DNA from: JAEZKC01 sp046538945
GTDB taxonomy: Bacteria; Fibrobacterota; Chitinivibrionia; Chitinivibrionales; Chitinispirillaceae
Direction: 5' to 3'
Assembly: GCA_046538945.1 (NCBI GenBank)
Contig: JBKHHW010000015.1
Location: 1 to 36,360 of the forward strand
Length of the DNA stretch: 36,360 bases
The position numbers were made by a program, and so were the translations under genes. Shown in pieces: positions 18,301 through 25,914 of this stretch. Every line of letters starts with the position of its first letter. Position 1 is the stretch's first letter. The notes beneath the pieces were generated by a model. The model made no database searches. It was not told the origin of the DNA and worked only from the letters and a program-made list of their open reading frames with translations.

Positions 18301-18512
18301 GGGGCGGGTCGGAAATGGATACGACCAGAGTTCCCTTTACCCCCGGTTTGGAATACTTTTCCCATACTGAAGGAACAGACAGGTATTACTCCTACAGTTT
18401 TACACCTGACTATTCTGCTTCACGAACCGTATTTTGGAGAGTCGATTCAAAAGACTCCGTGGGAAATCAGACAACCGGCAGGCAGTCCCATTTTTATTAT
18501 CTGAACAACTAA
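15303..18512 (+). CDS. Large multi-domain Ig/PKD-like surface lipoprotein
   Basis: A 1069-residue lipoprotein. The start at 15303 is chosen because GAGGTGA lies just upstream and the signal peptide (MYSKLFFFISGLLLLSC) begins there; the lipobox cysteine is C17. The rest is a chain of about 9-10 beta-sandwich-like modules of 80-100 residues. Recurring elements include DGDSVYENSIPG, VRWVFFSINNGAADSIP, FRISFDDGQNWSESETNFF, VFAQVMDDDSVWSKDTF and RYDWDRGADGSIQSST, all typical of PKD/Ig-like folds. The C-terminal part (from about 970, PKSPAYDSLVNAGTEVALHW) resembles a fibronectin-III-like ending. There is no catalytic motif. The likely role is as a surface adhesin or scaffold at the outer membrane. 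The composition is acidic (rich in Asp, Ser and Thr), consistent with Ca-stabilised extracellular repeats. The gene is cotranscribed with the beta-helix gene. Confidence 0.83.
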   Translation: MYSKLFFFISGLLLLSCNQKLDNPLSSSYDGNYDLDITWPDSDTLELFRFYSIEWNPEGEEYDSYEITTEPQDLKCEELFRKNRTGSSSVLYFSSLFREGKVTLKAIRPNGKIDTYSCTLSISNPFYLKGDSLGGIENELAFRVERKDRGPTDNLEHVIWEIDSKREMLHPQEHFKYTPTHTGTHNLLVRLVNGESDTIELETFNLKIPGYSPQIEKFSADSTVAPGEQAHFTFFLSDMDEDSMAVLLVRGNESFKSNFFSYSEARAGLQLEMPTNSADSVVYITVIDKSGLVSETESCTVTVEYQQPAVTFLQRTITVPTHKDYDISVLSQDAVRYTWWSQSGTVDTTTTEPKLKISSAEEITDTLYVTGTDLLDNTSSPDTLIISFRSLPFDLQLYCPDSVALRSWTTFRASVTENGTAVEGCTFQWDFHDTSSITSTPLDSDSVSVYVKDSVPWISFTLKGSVNGIEIPEITRSATVLTQLPSCDFDTDTLEALVQEPISVDLEFEYGHESRPVRWVFFSINNGAADSIPAPDNGSRISIPVSFDRPGAHTVEAWVKDSEDLISPEKSVSATVLSDRVWFEPLSVDTSLFINQTIDYDIPIHYPDSEAYALTIIWDQDGDSVYENSIPGSTIPLGPFSEPGDHSVLVNAIGSANDTARIPLRINVFVKEGRPVAIIDSIKNREDPAFFINDTADIHISVTDSFGTVSKLLLFTNQNDEPEDSIILLDNADTWSGRYQYHLPKADTGKTVFRIVAFDNDNLQSDIVSDSIEVMLGAPQIRGILPEEVWVVDTNRYKIEAEDQNGELKRFRISFDDGQNWSESETNFFDYSWDTSSSGVREVFAQVMDDDSVWSKDTFQIRVNLGRPWVRAASDTLFIPSSNGEVEFSVESGDTNGSILRYDWDRGADGSIQSSTSEPSLYYDLVTPDVAVKWAVVVTDNHRLVAADTFWVYADSRPEATVPKSPAYDSLVNAGTEVALHWINDDKRDKTNTLFEIVIWGGSEMDTTRVPFTPGLEYFSHTEGTDRYYSYSFTPDYSASRTVFWRVDSKDSVGNQTTGRQSHFYYLNN

Positions 18513-18556
18513 ACATGGCGGCTTTGGCTGACATACCTTTGTTTTCCCAATATTAC

Positions 18557-20503
18557 TCAGAGCCGGATTCTGGAGGCGCTCATGATCCGTCCGCTGGCGC
18601 AGTCCACCAGCCGCATATGGCACATGCGAACCGATCCTATATAATGAAGACGCGAGAATACGAGATAGTCGGCGCTGAGGAGCTTGCCAATTTTCGGATC
18701 GGCACTCTCGGGAGTCAAGCCGGTCAATTCGAGTGAATTCTCCTGCAGTATCTGCTCCAGTTTCTTGCGCTCGATCACGTTAACGGGCGCAATAGATACC
18801 GTTTTCTCGAGAGCTGATTCCCACAAGAAATCAGACAATGGACCAAGTGTTGTATCCTCCACCGCGAAAGGAGAGAGCACAAGTGTTTTTCCTTTCAGAG
18901 GAAGCTCTTTTCTGAAAACCTGCCGAAGCAAATCCGTGAGGCGCAGATCATAAAGTTCAACATTGTCCCCCGGATCGGATTTCACTCTGACCACCTTTGA
19001 CGGAGGCAGGAGATAACCCAGATCTCTTGAGACTATATCAACTACGATATCGTCAAGACGGCGAGAATTGTAATTACTGCCTGTATGATGACTGACCTTC
19101 CCCGGGTCGGATTTGGTTCCTGCCCCGCTGCTCTCCCCTGTTTCACCGTAGTGAAGGAACACAAACTCTCCGCCGGTCAACAGAGCGGCCTGCCTGAACA
19201 CAAACTCCCCCTTTAGCGGCAGACCCGATGCTCCAACACTCACAATTCTAACACCTTTTTCACGAGCTGTCCTCGAAGCCCAGAGGTAATTCTTCTCCGG
19301 ATACCGGTCCACATGTGGTGGGGCATCACCCATCATGAAAACGAATTTTACCGCTTCCGGGTGCCACGCAAGACTGTCCATTGCGTACTGAAGGCCCGCG
19401 CAGATATCCTCCGGGGTGTCCCCGCCGCCTCTGGCCTGCAGCGGTTCCAGACGAAGCTGAAAGGTGTCGATGCTGGAAGTGAAGGGGTATCCCTTAACCA
19501 GAAAGGCGTCACCACGATCTCTGTAGGCAACAAGTGAAAAGGATGCGTCGGGTTTTGACGGATGGCTGACTATTCTTGAATGAATCGAAAACATGACATC
19601 CTTGAGCTGCTGTATTTCATCCCCCATGCTCCCGGTTGCATCAACCAGAAAGCAAATCTGAAGCGGCACCTGCTGAGGGAGGATTCTTTTACTACCAAGT
19701 TTCAACGTAACTGCCGGATCGGGAGATTTTTCTAGCTTTGATGTGACGCTGCCTGAAGAAACGGTAAAATTGGCGGAATGATAATCGTCCCCCAGATCCA
19801 TTCCGGGAAAAAGCACCAATTCACCGCTGGCCGGCGTAGCGGCTTCCCAGCTGAAATCACCATTTTCAACGGTGACCGGAGCATTGTGAACAGGGTTATC
19901 ATCCTTATCCACAACTCTGATAATGACCCGTTCATCCACATTCCAATTCTTCTTCAGAAGGGGTAGGTCGGTTTTTCTGCAGAACTCCTGATAGGAAAAG
20001 AATTCCTCATTGTCATTATGGGCAGCCGCCTTGACTTCCGCTGCCCTTGATATCCGCTCCCGGGGTTTGGAGGGAACCGGCCGCATTTCTTCAAAAACCA
20101 ACTCGGAATCCCGACTTTTACTTTTCTTTAATTCGCGTTTTTTCCTACTCAGTTCTTCTATTCTTGCTTCAATATCTCTGTGTGATACCTCACCATCTTC
20201 TGATGGAACAGGCGAGTCTAAATAACCCACGACTTCCTCTTCAGAGCTGAAAGCTGTTCCGGATTCCTCACTCTCCATTGGTGCAGAACTTGGAATTTCA
20301 GGTTCCGTTCTTGATTCTTCAATTTCCTCTGTAATCTCACTTCTTTTCTCTTTCAGCCTACTTTTCTCTTCAGACTTGTCAGCGTCATCTGATACGGTGG
20401 AAGAAGCACCTCCGTAGAGTGGTTCGGAAGTATCGACCACTTTTTTCGAACAGGATACCAGCAGTATGCAAAACAGCAACATTGAAAACTTGAGTCTTTT
20501 CAT
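18557..20503 (-). CDS. VWA-domain lipoprotein with C-terminal CsgG-like domain
   Basis: A 648-residue lipoprotein with lipobox LVSC (C18). A Glu/Ser/Lys-rich low-complexity region (about 22-135) contains a short coiled coil (106-130). A carboxypeptidase-regulatory-like beta domain (about 190-270) follows. The von Willebrand A domain (about 280-450) has an intact MIDAS: DATGS at 288-292, T363 in GGGDTPED and D393 in MMGDAPPH. The C-terminal region (about 535-648) reads VIERKKLEQILQENSLELTG, KIGKLLSADYLVFSRL and MRLVDCASGRI, the pattern of the CsgG/curli-assembly-like fold. It is probably periplasmic or outer-membrane-associated and involved in protein-protein contact through a divalent metal. 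A GAGAGG site precedes the ATG. It lies 63 bp downstream of a second CsgG-like gene in the same direction, so an operon is likely. Confidence 0.85.
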   Translation of the reverse strand: MKRLKFSMLLFCILLVSCSKKVVDTSEPLYGGASSTVSDDADKSEEKSRLKEKRSEITEEIEESRTEPEIPSSAPMESEESGTAFSSEEEVVGYLDSPVPSEDGEVSHRDIEARIEELSRKKRELKKSKSRDSELVFEEMRPVPSKPRERISRAAEVKAAAHNDNEEFFSYQEFCRKTDLPLLKKNWNVDERVIIRVVDKDDNPVHNAPVTVENGDFSWEAATPASGELVLFPGMDLGDDYHSANFTVSSGSVTSKLEKSPDPAVTLKLGSKRILPQQVPLQICFLVDATGSMGDEIQQLKDVMFSIHSRIVSHPSKPDASFSLVAYRDRGDAFLVKGYPFTSSIDTFQLRLEPLQARGGGDTPEDICAGLQYAMDSLAWHPEAVKFVFMMGDAPPHVDRYPEKNYLWASRTAREKGVRIVSVGASGLPLKGEFVFRQAALLTGGEFVFLHYGETGESSGAGTKSDPGKVSHHTGSNYNSRRLDDIVVDIVSRDLGYLLPPSKVVRVKSDPGDNVELYDLRLTDLLRQVFRKELPLKGKTLVLSPFAVEDTTLGPLSDFLWESALEKTVSIAPVNVIERKKLEQILQENSLELTGLTPESADPKIGKLLSADYLVFSRLHYIGSVRMCHMRLVDCASGRIMSASRIRL

Positions 20504-20566
20504 AACGACCTCTCAAATTTTGGTGTGGGCAGAAGAAGCAGATTAAACATTGTATTCACATCCGGT

Positions 20567-21544
20567 CTATTTCTCTTTCGGCCCTCCACCGATATTGATT
20601 ATGGGACAGAAAGAGGGTCCGTAACCATTTCTGATTATGTTGATAAGTCCGACCTGAATTCCTCTGATGTGCTCACAAACGTTTATCAGTCCCACCTGCA
20701 AACCGATGGCTCCACCACCAATGTTGATCAAACCGGTCTGCATAATCGCATCGCTGTAATCGGATTTATTCAGCATTCCTATCTGCAGGCCGTTGCACGT
20801 TTCTGCAAAATTTATGGTACCATACTGAAGTCCCATCATATTGTTACTCACTATATTGACAACTCCCATATCCAGGCCAGTCAGATTCTTATTTACACCC
20901 AGTAAAATGTTCCATCTGAAGCCAAGCACATCATCCTGAGGGGGAACTAGCGCCAGAGGAGAAATGAACGCAACCTGCAGGGGAGCTGCTCCGGACCTCT
21001 GCTCATTTGGCACATTCAAACCGCTGAACAGTGAAGCAGATTTCCGCACCGTACGTTCCGGTTCGGTATCAGCCGGAATATCCGCCACATCTTCCTGATC
21101 ATCCATTCCCGCCAGACGTCTGGCCATTTTGCGCATCACCGGAAGGAGTTCGTCGATCTGTCCGGTGTGGTCATAGGTAATGCTTTCAAGCACTTTCCCC
21201 GTTTCGACACTCACCAGGCGGGCGGAAACAGAGTACGTCTTCCCCAACTTACTTATACTCCCTCCCACTACCTGCCTGACTCCAATAATTCTCCCGGCTT
21301 CCACGATACAGCTCTCATCCACACATCCAGTATTCTGATACCCCTGCTCCCTGAGAATCTCCTTCATCATCTCCCGTTCCACAAGGGTGAAGGTATCCGT
21401 TCTGAACAGTTCGGAGGCAAGTCTCTCAGACAACACCTGCGCTTCAGTGGTATCAACTCCCCTGGGAGCGAAATCGATAACCGCAATCTGCTCCCTGGCA
21501 TCAAGAGAAAAAACAAGCACCAAAATCAGTATGAATTCTTTCAC
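20567..21544 (-). CDS. CsgG-like protein with C-terminal LA_2272-type surface repeats
   Basis: A 325-residue exported protein. The start is the GTG at 21544, with AAGGAG 8 bases upstream; a short signal-like segment (MKEFILILVLVFSLDA) follows. Residues 18-145 form a CsgG-like domain (QIAVIDFAPRG, FTLVEREMMKEILREQGYQ, GRIIGVRQVVGGSISKLG, SARLVSVETGKVLE), with a Cys pair at 74 and 79. The region 221-317 holds about six units of the form G-L-x-x-G-x-x-N (GLDMGVVN, GLQYGTIN, GLQIGMLN, GLQVGLIN, GIQVGLIN). This pattern is known from Leptospira LA_2272 surface-repeat proteins. The repeats suggest an elongated solenoid or a cell-surface display segment. It forms a probable operon with the VWA/CsgG-like lipoprotein, and both may belong to one envelope complex. 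The function is not established for this architecture. Confidence 0.82.
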   Translation of the reverse strand: MKEFILILVLVFSLDAREQIAVIDFAPRGVDTTEAQVLSERLASELFRTDTFTLVEREMMKEILREQGYQNTGCVDESCIVEAGRIIGVRQVVGGSISKLGKTYSVSARLVSVETGKVLESITYDHTGQIDELLPVMRKMARRLAGMDDQEDVADIPADTEPERTVRKSASLFSGLNVPNEQRSGAAPLQVAFISPLALVPPQDDVLGFRWNILLGVNKNLTGLDMGVVNIVSNNMMGLQYGTINFAETCNGLQIGMLNKSDYSDAIMQTGLINIGGGAIGLQVGLINVCEHIRGIQVGLINIIRNGYGPSFCPIINIGGGPKEK

Positions 21545-21588
21545 AAATAGCTCCTTTATATTTCACCAGCTCAAAATATAAATAAAGG

Positions 21589-21612
21589 GCCACATCACTG
21601 AAGTTTTGTGGC
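21589..21612 (-). terminator. Candidate terminator after the RND operon
   Basis: On the minus strand, GCCAC and GTGGC (21608-21612 with 21589-21593) form a 5-bp stem with a 14-base loop. A T-rich tract follows (the complement of 21572-21586). It lies 35 bp after the RND stop codon and ahead of the CsgG-like gene. The stem is short, so termination would be weak. Confidence 0.33.
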
Positions 21613-21646
21613 TCGATTTTGCGAAAACCGAAATACTTTTGAAGCT

Positions 21647-24600
21647 TCAGGAAGCTATATTAGCCGAATCGGATACATTCTGCGTTTCTACAATATCCGG
21701 AGCTGGATGAGATATCTGCAGAAAGTCATCTCCGGCAGTGTGAGAATGCTTTGGAGGGAACCATTTGAAATAAATGGACAGCATACAGGGGATCATAACG
21801 AGTGTCATGAGTGTAGTAAATGACAATCCATAAACTATAGCCCACGCGAATGCCTCCCAGAATTCCGACATTTCGGATCCGCTCTGTATTCCGAAGGTCC
21901 CGGGGTGCACATCGATGCTGATCCCAAATGCCATTGGAAGCAGTCCGAGAACGGTGGTGATAGCAGTAAGCAGAACAGGTCTCAGTCGGGTCTTTGCAGC
22001 TGTAACAATGGCTTCACTGGCCTGTATCCCCTCTTTGATCAGCAGATTCGTATAATCAATAAGCACAATGCTGTTGTTCACTGCTATTCCGGCAAGACTG
22101 ATACAACCGATTCCGGACATTATTATTACAAAAGGATTTCCCGAAAGCAGATACCCCCAAAATACGCCGCCTAAAGACAAAAACACCGAAACCATTATGA
22201 TTACGGGCTGACCTATACTATTGAACTGGACAACGAGGACGATAGCTATCAGAAAGAAAGCAATCATGAACGCCTGACCCAGAAAGTCCGTTGTATTCTT
22301 GCGCATTTCAAATCCGGCACCCTCATCCAGACGGTACCCTTGCGGATAGTTGATCTGATGCACGAGGCTATCAATTTCAGCCTGGATCTCCTTCTTATTC
22401 TGAATATTCGGTTTGAAATCGGCCCATATCCCCACGGATCGCTGCTGATTGCGGCGCTTGATCACTCCCACTGCCGCCCCGGGAGTTATGGATGCAAGCT
22501 GAGCTAAAGGCACACGCATGCCGCTGTTGTCCACAATGTAGAGGCGATTGAGGTCAGCGAGGGCATTACGGTTCTCATCGTTGTAGCGAAGGACAATATC
22601 GTACTCATCCTCTTCCAGATGAAACTTGCCGATAACCGAACCGTTTATTGCATTGCGTATAGTGGCCGCAATGGCCTGAACGCTCAGACCGTGATAAGCC
22701 GCTTTGGCCCGGTCCACAGTAACCGCGACTTCCGGTTTGGCAGCTTCATAGTCAGTTTCCACCAGCTTGAATTCCGAATATTTATCCAGTATCGAGAGAA
22801 TCGAATCGGTATAGGCACCCAAAACCGCATAATCGCGCCCGACCAAATCAAAGGAAACATCATGTCCGGATGGTGGCCCCATTTCCTGCTCAACCACTTT
22901 CACCTGAGCCCCCACGAAGGATTTCAGTCTCGTTCTGAGCGAATCAACGGCAGTACGCCCCTTTATTTCCCTTTCATTATACGACTTGAAGGAAAGTCTT
23001 ACAGAACCTTTGTTGAATTCCTCACCGCTTCCGGAGAATATTCCTCCTCCTCCGTCCTTCCCCGCCGTAGCCTGTGCATTGTCCAGAGAGGCCGGTACCG
23101 TGGAAACGATCTCCTCCACGGATTGCACATACCCGTCGGTTTTATCAAGCGGCGTTCCCTGAGGAAGCTCGATTGTCACAACTGCATCACTCGGGTCGGA
23201 GGAGACAAAGAAAATCCACTCCTTGCCGAAAAAATTGTACAACACGACCCCGATGATTACAACTGAGAATCCCGCCACCAGCACAGCCCAGGAGTTGTGA
23301 ATCGCCTTTCTCAGGGTATTCTCATACCGATGCTGAAGAGCACCGAAAAAACCCCCTCCCGATGTCATTTTTCTGCGGTTCTCCTCATTGATACTCATGA
23401 ACCGGGAACAAAAGACGGGATTTATAGTAAGCGCCACAAGAAGAGAAGCCCCGAGCACCACTATGACAGTAAGCGGAACATAGGCCATGAAATCACCCAT
23501 CACATCCGGCATAAACATGATCGGGAAGAATGCAAGGCAGGTGGTGAGAGTCGAGCTGATAATGGGAGCCGCCACTTCTTTAGCCCCGTCCACGGCGGCC
23601 TGCCGTTTGTCTTTACCCATGGCACCGTGACGGAAAATGTTTTCCACAATGACAATGCCGTTGTCGACAAGCATTCCAAGCGCCAGAATGAGGCTGAAAA
23701 GCACCACCATATTCAGGGTCACACCCATGAATTCAAGAATGGTGAACGAAAGCAGCATAGAAAAAGGAATCGCCAGCGATACAAAGAATGAATTTACAAA
23801 ACCCAGAAAGAAAATGGTCACCAGCATGACCAGTACAAAGCCGGTCAGCATGTTGTTCTCCAAATCCGCGATTATCTGCCGGATATAATCCGACTCGTCA
23901 TAGGAGTAGTGCACCTGAGTACCGGCGGGGAATTCAGTCTGAAGCCTTTCTATCATCCGGCGGGCATCATCCACCACATCGATTATGTTCTCTCCGGATC
24001 TTTTGGTAAGAGAGAGTGTGATTGCGGGAGCACCATTGAACCTGCTGTATGTCTGCTGCCTGGCGTACGTGAAGGACACCTTTCCCAGTTCTCTCAAAGG
24101 CACTTTCACCGGCCCCGAATGGACAATCACATCCTTGAACTGAGCAGGATCACGGATTTCGGAATTCACCGCTATGGAATAATTTCTCGAATCGTTCTTC
24201 AAAATTCCGCCGGGAATGGAGATATTCGCCAGCTGAACCGCACGGGACACCTCATCCAAGGTCAATCCGTAGTGTTCAAGCTTGACCGGATCCAGCTCGA
24301 TTGATACTTCCTTTTCCAGATTCCCCGCGATTTCCACATCAAGCACGCCCTTGACCCGGCGCAGTTCATCCCGGAGGTCACGGGCCGTACGGTCGATAAT
24401 TTCCAGATCGTCGGGATGAGAAAGCGCGAAGATAAAAACCGGGAAACTGGAGGTGCTGAGTTCATTGACTGAGGGGCTCTCGGCATCCGCGGGGAGCCTT
24501 GGCTTGGCCCTGTCAACCCTTTCCTGTATTTTCCTCAGTGCGGCCTCAACGGACACATCGGAAGCGAACTTGGTGAATATGTGGGAAAGGCTCTGCTGTG

Positions 24601-24844
24601 AAGAGGAAGACACCTCCAAAAGACCCTCCACGCCATCAATCTCCTCCTCGATGACTCTTGACACCAGGTTTTCCACCTCTTTTGCTCCGACCCCCGGATA
24701 AACCGTGGTGACAAACACATAAGGCTGCTTTATTTCCGGACTGGATTCGCGGGGGAGACGAATGTATGACAACACACCCGCGATAATAATCAGAAGCGAA
24801 AAAGTGAAAACCGCAGCGCCTTTACTTACCAGAAGTCTGATCAT
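21647..24844 (-). CDS. RND efflux pump inner-membrane transporter (AcrB/HAE-1-like)
   Basis: A 1065-residue RND transporter of typical length with twelve expected transmembrane helices. The first helix is at 8-28; TM2-6 span about 332-470, and a second half-repeat set starts near 875. The TM4 proton-relay region is ALGMLVDNGIVIVENI, with D394 at the position of AcrB D407 and Asn replacing the second Asp. The second half contains GIGCISLAGIAVNNSIVLIDY. Large periplasmic loops (30-330, 550-860) include pore-type motifs. It would export drugs, bile-salt-like compounds or lipophilic molecules by proton antiport, in complex with the MFP and TolC-like proteins encoded just upstream. Its start overlaps the MFP stop (TAATG), so the two are translationally coupled. 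A 40-residue polar tail follows the last helix. The substrate cannot be read from sequence. Confidence 0.93.
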   Translation of the reverse strand: MIRLLVSKGAAVFTFSLLIIIAGVLSYIRLPRESSPEIKQPYVFVTTVYPGVGAKEVENLVSRVIEEEIDGVEGLLEVSSSSQQSLSHIFTKFASDVSVEAALRKIQERVDRAKPRLPADAESPSVNELSTSSFPVFIFALSHPDDLEIIDRTARDLRDELRRVKGVLDVEIAGNLEKEVSIELDPVKLEHYGLTLDEVSRAVQLANISIPGGILKNDSRNYSIAVNSEIRDPAQFKDVIVHSGPVKVPLRELGKVSFTYARQQTYSRFNGAPAITLSLTKRSGENIIDVVDDARRMIERLQTEFPAGTQVHYSYDESDYIRQIIADLENNMLTGFVLVMLVTIFFLGFVNSFFVSLAIPFSMLLSFTILEFMGVTLNMVVLFSLILALGMLVDNGIVIVENIFRHGAMGKDKRQAAVDGAKEVAAPIISSTLTTCLAFFPIMFMPDVMGDFMAYVPLTVIVVLGASLLVALTINPVFCSRFMSINEENRRKMTSGGGFFGALQHRYENTLRKAIHNSWAVLVAGFSVVIIGVVLYNFFGKEWIFFVSSDPSDAVVTIELPQGTPLDKTDGYVQSVEEIVSTVPASLDNAQATAGKDGGGGIFSGSGEEFNKGSVRLSFKSYNEREIKGRTAVDSLRTRLKSFVGAQVKVVEQEMGPPSGHDVSFDLVGRDYAVLGAYTDSILSILDKYSEFKLVETDYEAAKPEVAVTVDRAKAAYHGLSVQAIAATIRNAINGSVIGKFHLEEDEYDIVLRYNDENRNALADLNRLYIVDNSGMRVPLAQLASITPGAAVGVIKRRNQQRSVGIWADFKPNIQNKKEIQAEIDSLVHQINYPQGYRLDEGAGFEMRKNTTDFLGQAFMIAFFLIAIVLVVQFNSIGQPVIIMVSVFLSLGGVFWGYLLSGNPFVIIMSGIGCISLAGIAVNNSIVLIDYTNLLIKEGIQASEAIVTAAKTRLRPVLLTAITTVLGLLPMAFGISIDVHPGTFGIQSGSEMSEFWEAFAWAIVYGLSFTTLMTLVMIPCMLSIYFKWFPPKHSHTAGDDFLQISHPAPDIVETQNVSDSANIAS

Positions 24845-25914
24845 TAGTTCTCATCCTGTCGTTTGGACTTGTTCCGGTCCACCACAACCGGTGAACCATC
24901 GGCGACCAGATGGTAACCCGCCACAATAAACCGCTCCCCACTAGCCAGACCGGTTTGCACCAATACCGTGGAGTCTGTCTGGGGACCGAGACTCAGATAG
25001 CGCCTGCGGGCCTTACCCTGATCATCCACAACCATCACCGAATTCCGGACTCCCTCGTTCTGAACAACATGAACCGGTACAACAACCGCATTCTGATATT
25101 CCCTAAGCTTGAGCCGGACCCGGCCGGTCATGCCGGATTTGAGGAAACCATCAGCATTGTCCACATGAATCTCGGCTTTGAACTTCTTGCTTTCAGGAGA
25201 AGCCTCCTGAGCGATTGACTGCACTTTACCCTTCCAGATTCTGCCGGGAGATATGTCCAGTGTCAATTCAGCTTCCCCGTTTTTCCGGATAAGGGCCATA
25301 TCTGACTCAAGAAGCTCCACACTGATTTTCATTTTGCCGTTTTGCGCGACAGTGAAAAGCGGACTTCCCGGAGGCAGTTCCTGATAGGGTTCTATGAACC
25401 TTGATGCAACCACTCCGGAAATAGGTGATATGGCCAGAGCTCCCCGGTAGTTTTTCTCCGCATCGATGCGGCTGTTTTTGGCGGACAAATAGGATAATTC
25501 GGCTTTGTCGACCGCCAGTTGGGAAGCATTGCCGTCCTCTAAATGCCTGCGAAGCTGCTCAAGGTTGCGCTTTGCCACCTTCTCCTGAAGACGCACGGTC
25601 TTGAGAAGAGAAAGTGCCTTATCCGAATCAATACTGGCCAGTGATGCCCCTCTTTTAACTCTGTCCCCTTCACGGACTTTCAGCTTTTCCACTCTGCCTC
25701 CAGAATAACACACCAGGTGAGCCTCTCTGATTGCCTTCAGGCGCCCGTAGTAGGTTACGTATTCTGTAAAGGCGGAAGGGTTGACAGTATCAACCTGCAC
25801 GGGAACCGGCTCCTGGACCTTTTCCTTCCTGCTGGTCTTTTCTTTTGCACAACCGACACCCAAAACCAGAAGTCCCGGTAGTAATAAAATGCACATCTGC
25901 TTAGTCATTTTCAT
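24844..25914 (-). CDS. RND-associated membrane fusion lipoprotein (HlyD/AcrA family)
   Basis: A 356-residue periplasmic adaptor with a lipobox (LGVGC, C22), so it is lipid-anchored to a membrane like AcrA. The first lipoyl half-motif is GGRVEKLKVREGDRVKRGASLASID (near 70-95). A coiled-coil hairpin (about 97-155) and the second lipoyl half (ALAISPISGVVASRFIEPYQ) follow. The beta-barrel domain (about 190-275) and membrane-proximal domain (about 275-345) complete it. It bridges the RND transporter and the TolC-like duct. The gene begins inside the 3' end of the TolC-like gene (14-bp overlap) and ends by overlapping the RND start, so the three are one tightly coupled operon. Confidence 0.93.
   Translation of the reverse strand: MKMTKQMCILLLPGLLVLGVGCAKEKTSRKEKVQEPVPVQVDTVNPSAFTEYVTYYGRLKAIREAHLVCYSGGRVEKLKVREGDRVKRGASLASIDSDKALSLLKTVRLQEKVAKRNLEQLRRHLEDGNASQLAVDKAELSYLSAKNSRIDAEKNYRGALAISPISGVVASRFIEPYQELPPGSPLFTVAQNGKMKISVELLESDMALIRKNGEAELTLDISPGRIWKGKVQSIAQEASPESKKFKAEIHVDNADGFLKSGMTGRVRLKLREYQNAVVVPVHVVQNEGVRNSVMVVDDQGKARRRYLSLGPQTDSTVLVQTGLASGERFIVAGYHLVADGSPVVVDRNKSKRQDEN

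Noticed and set aside
22619..23266. 215-residue plus-strand ORF inside the RND transporter gene
   Set aside because: Antisense to a conserved transporter; the composition is that of a shadow frame.
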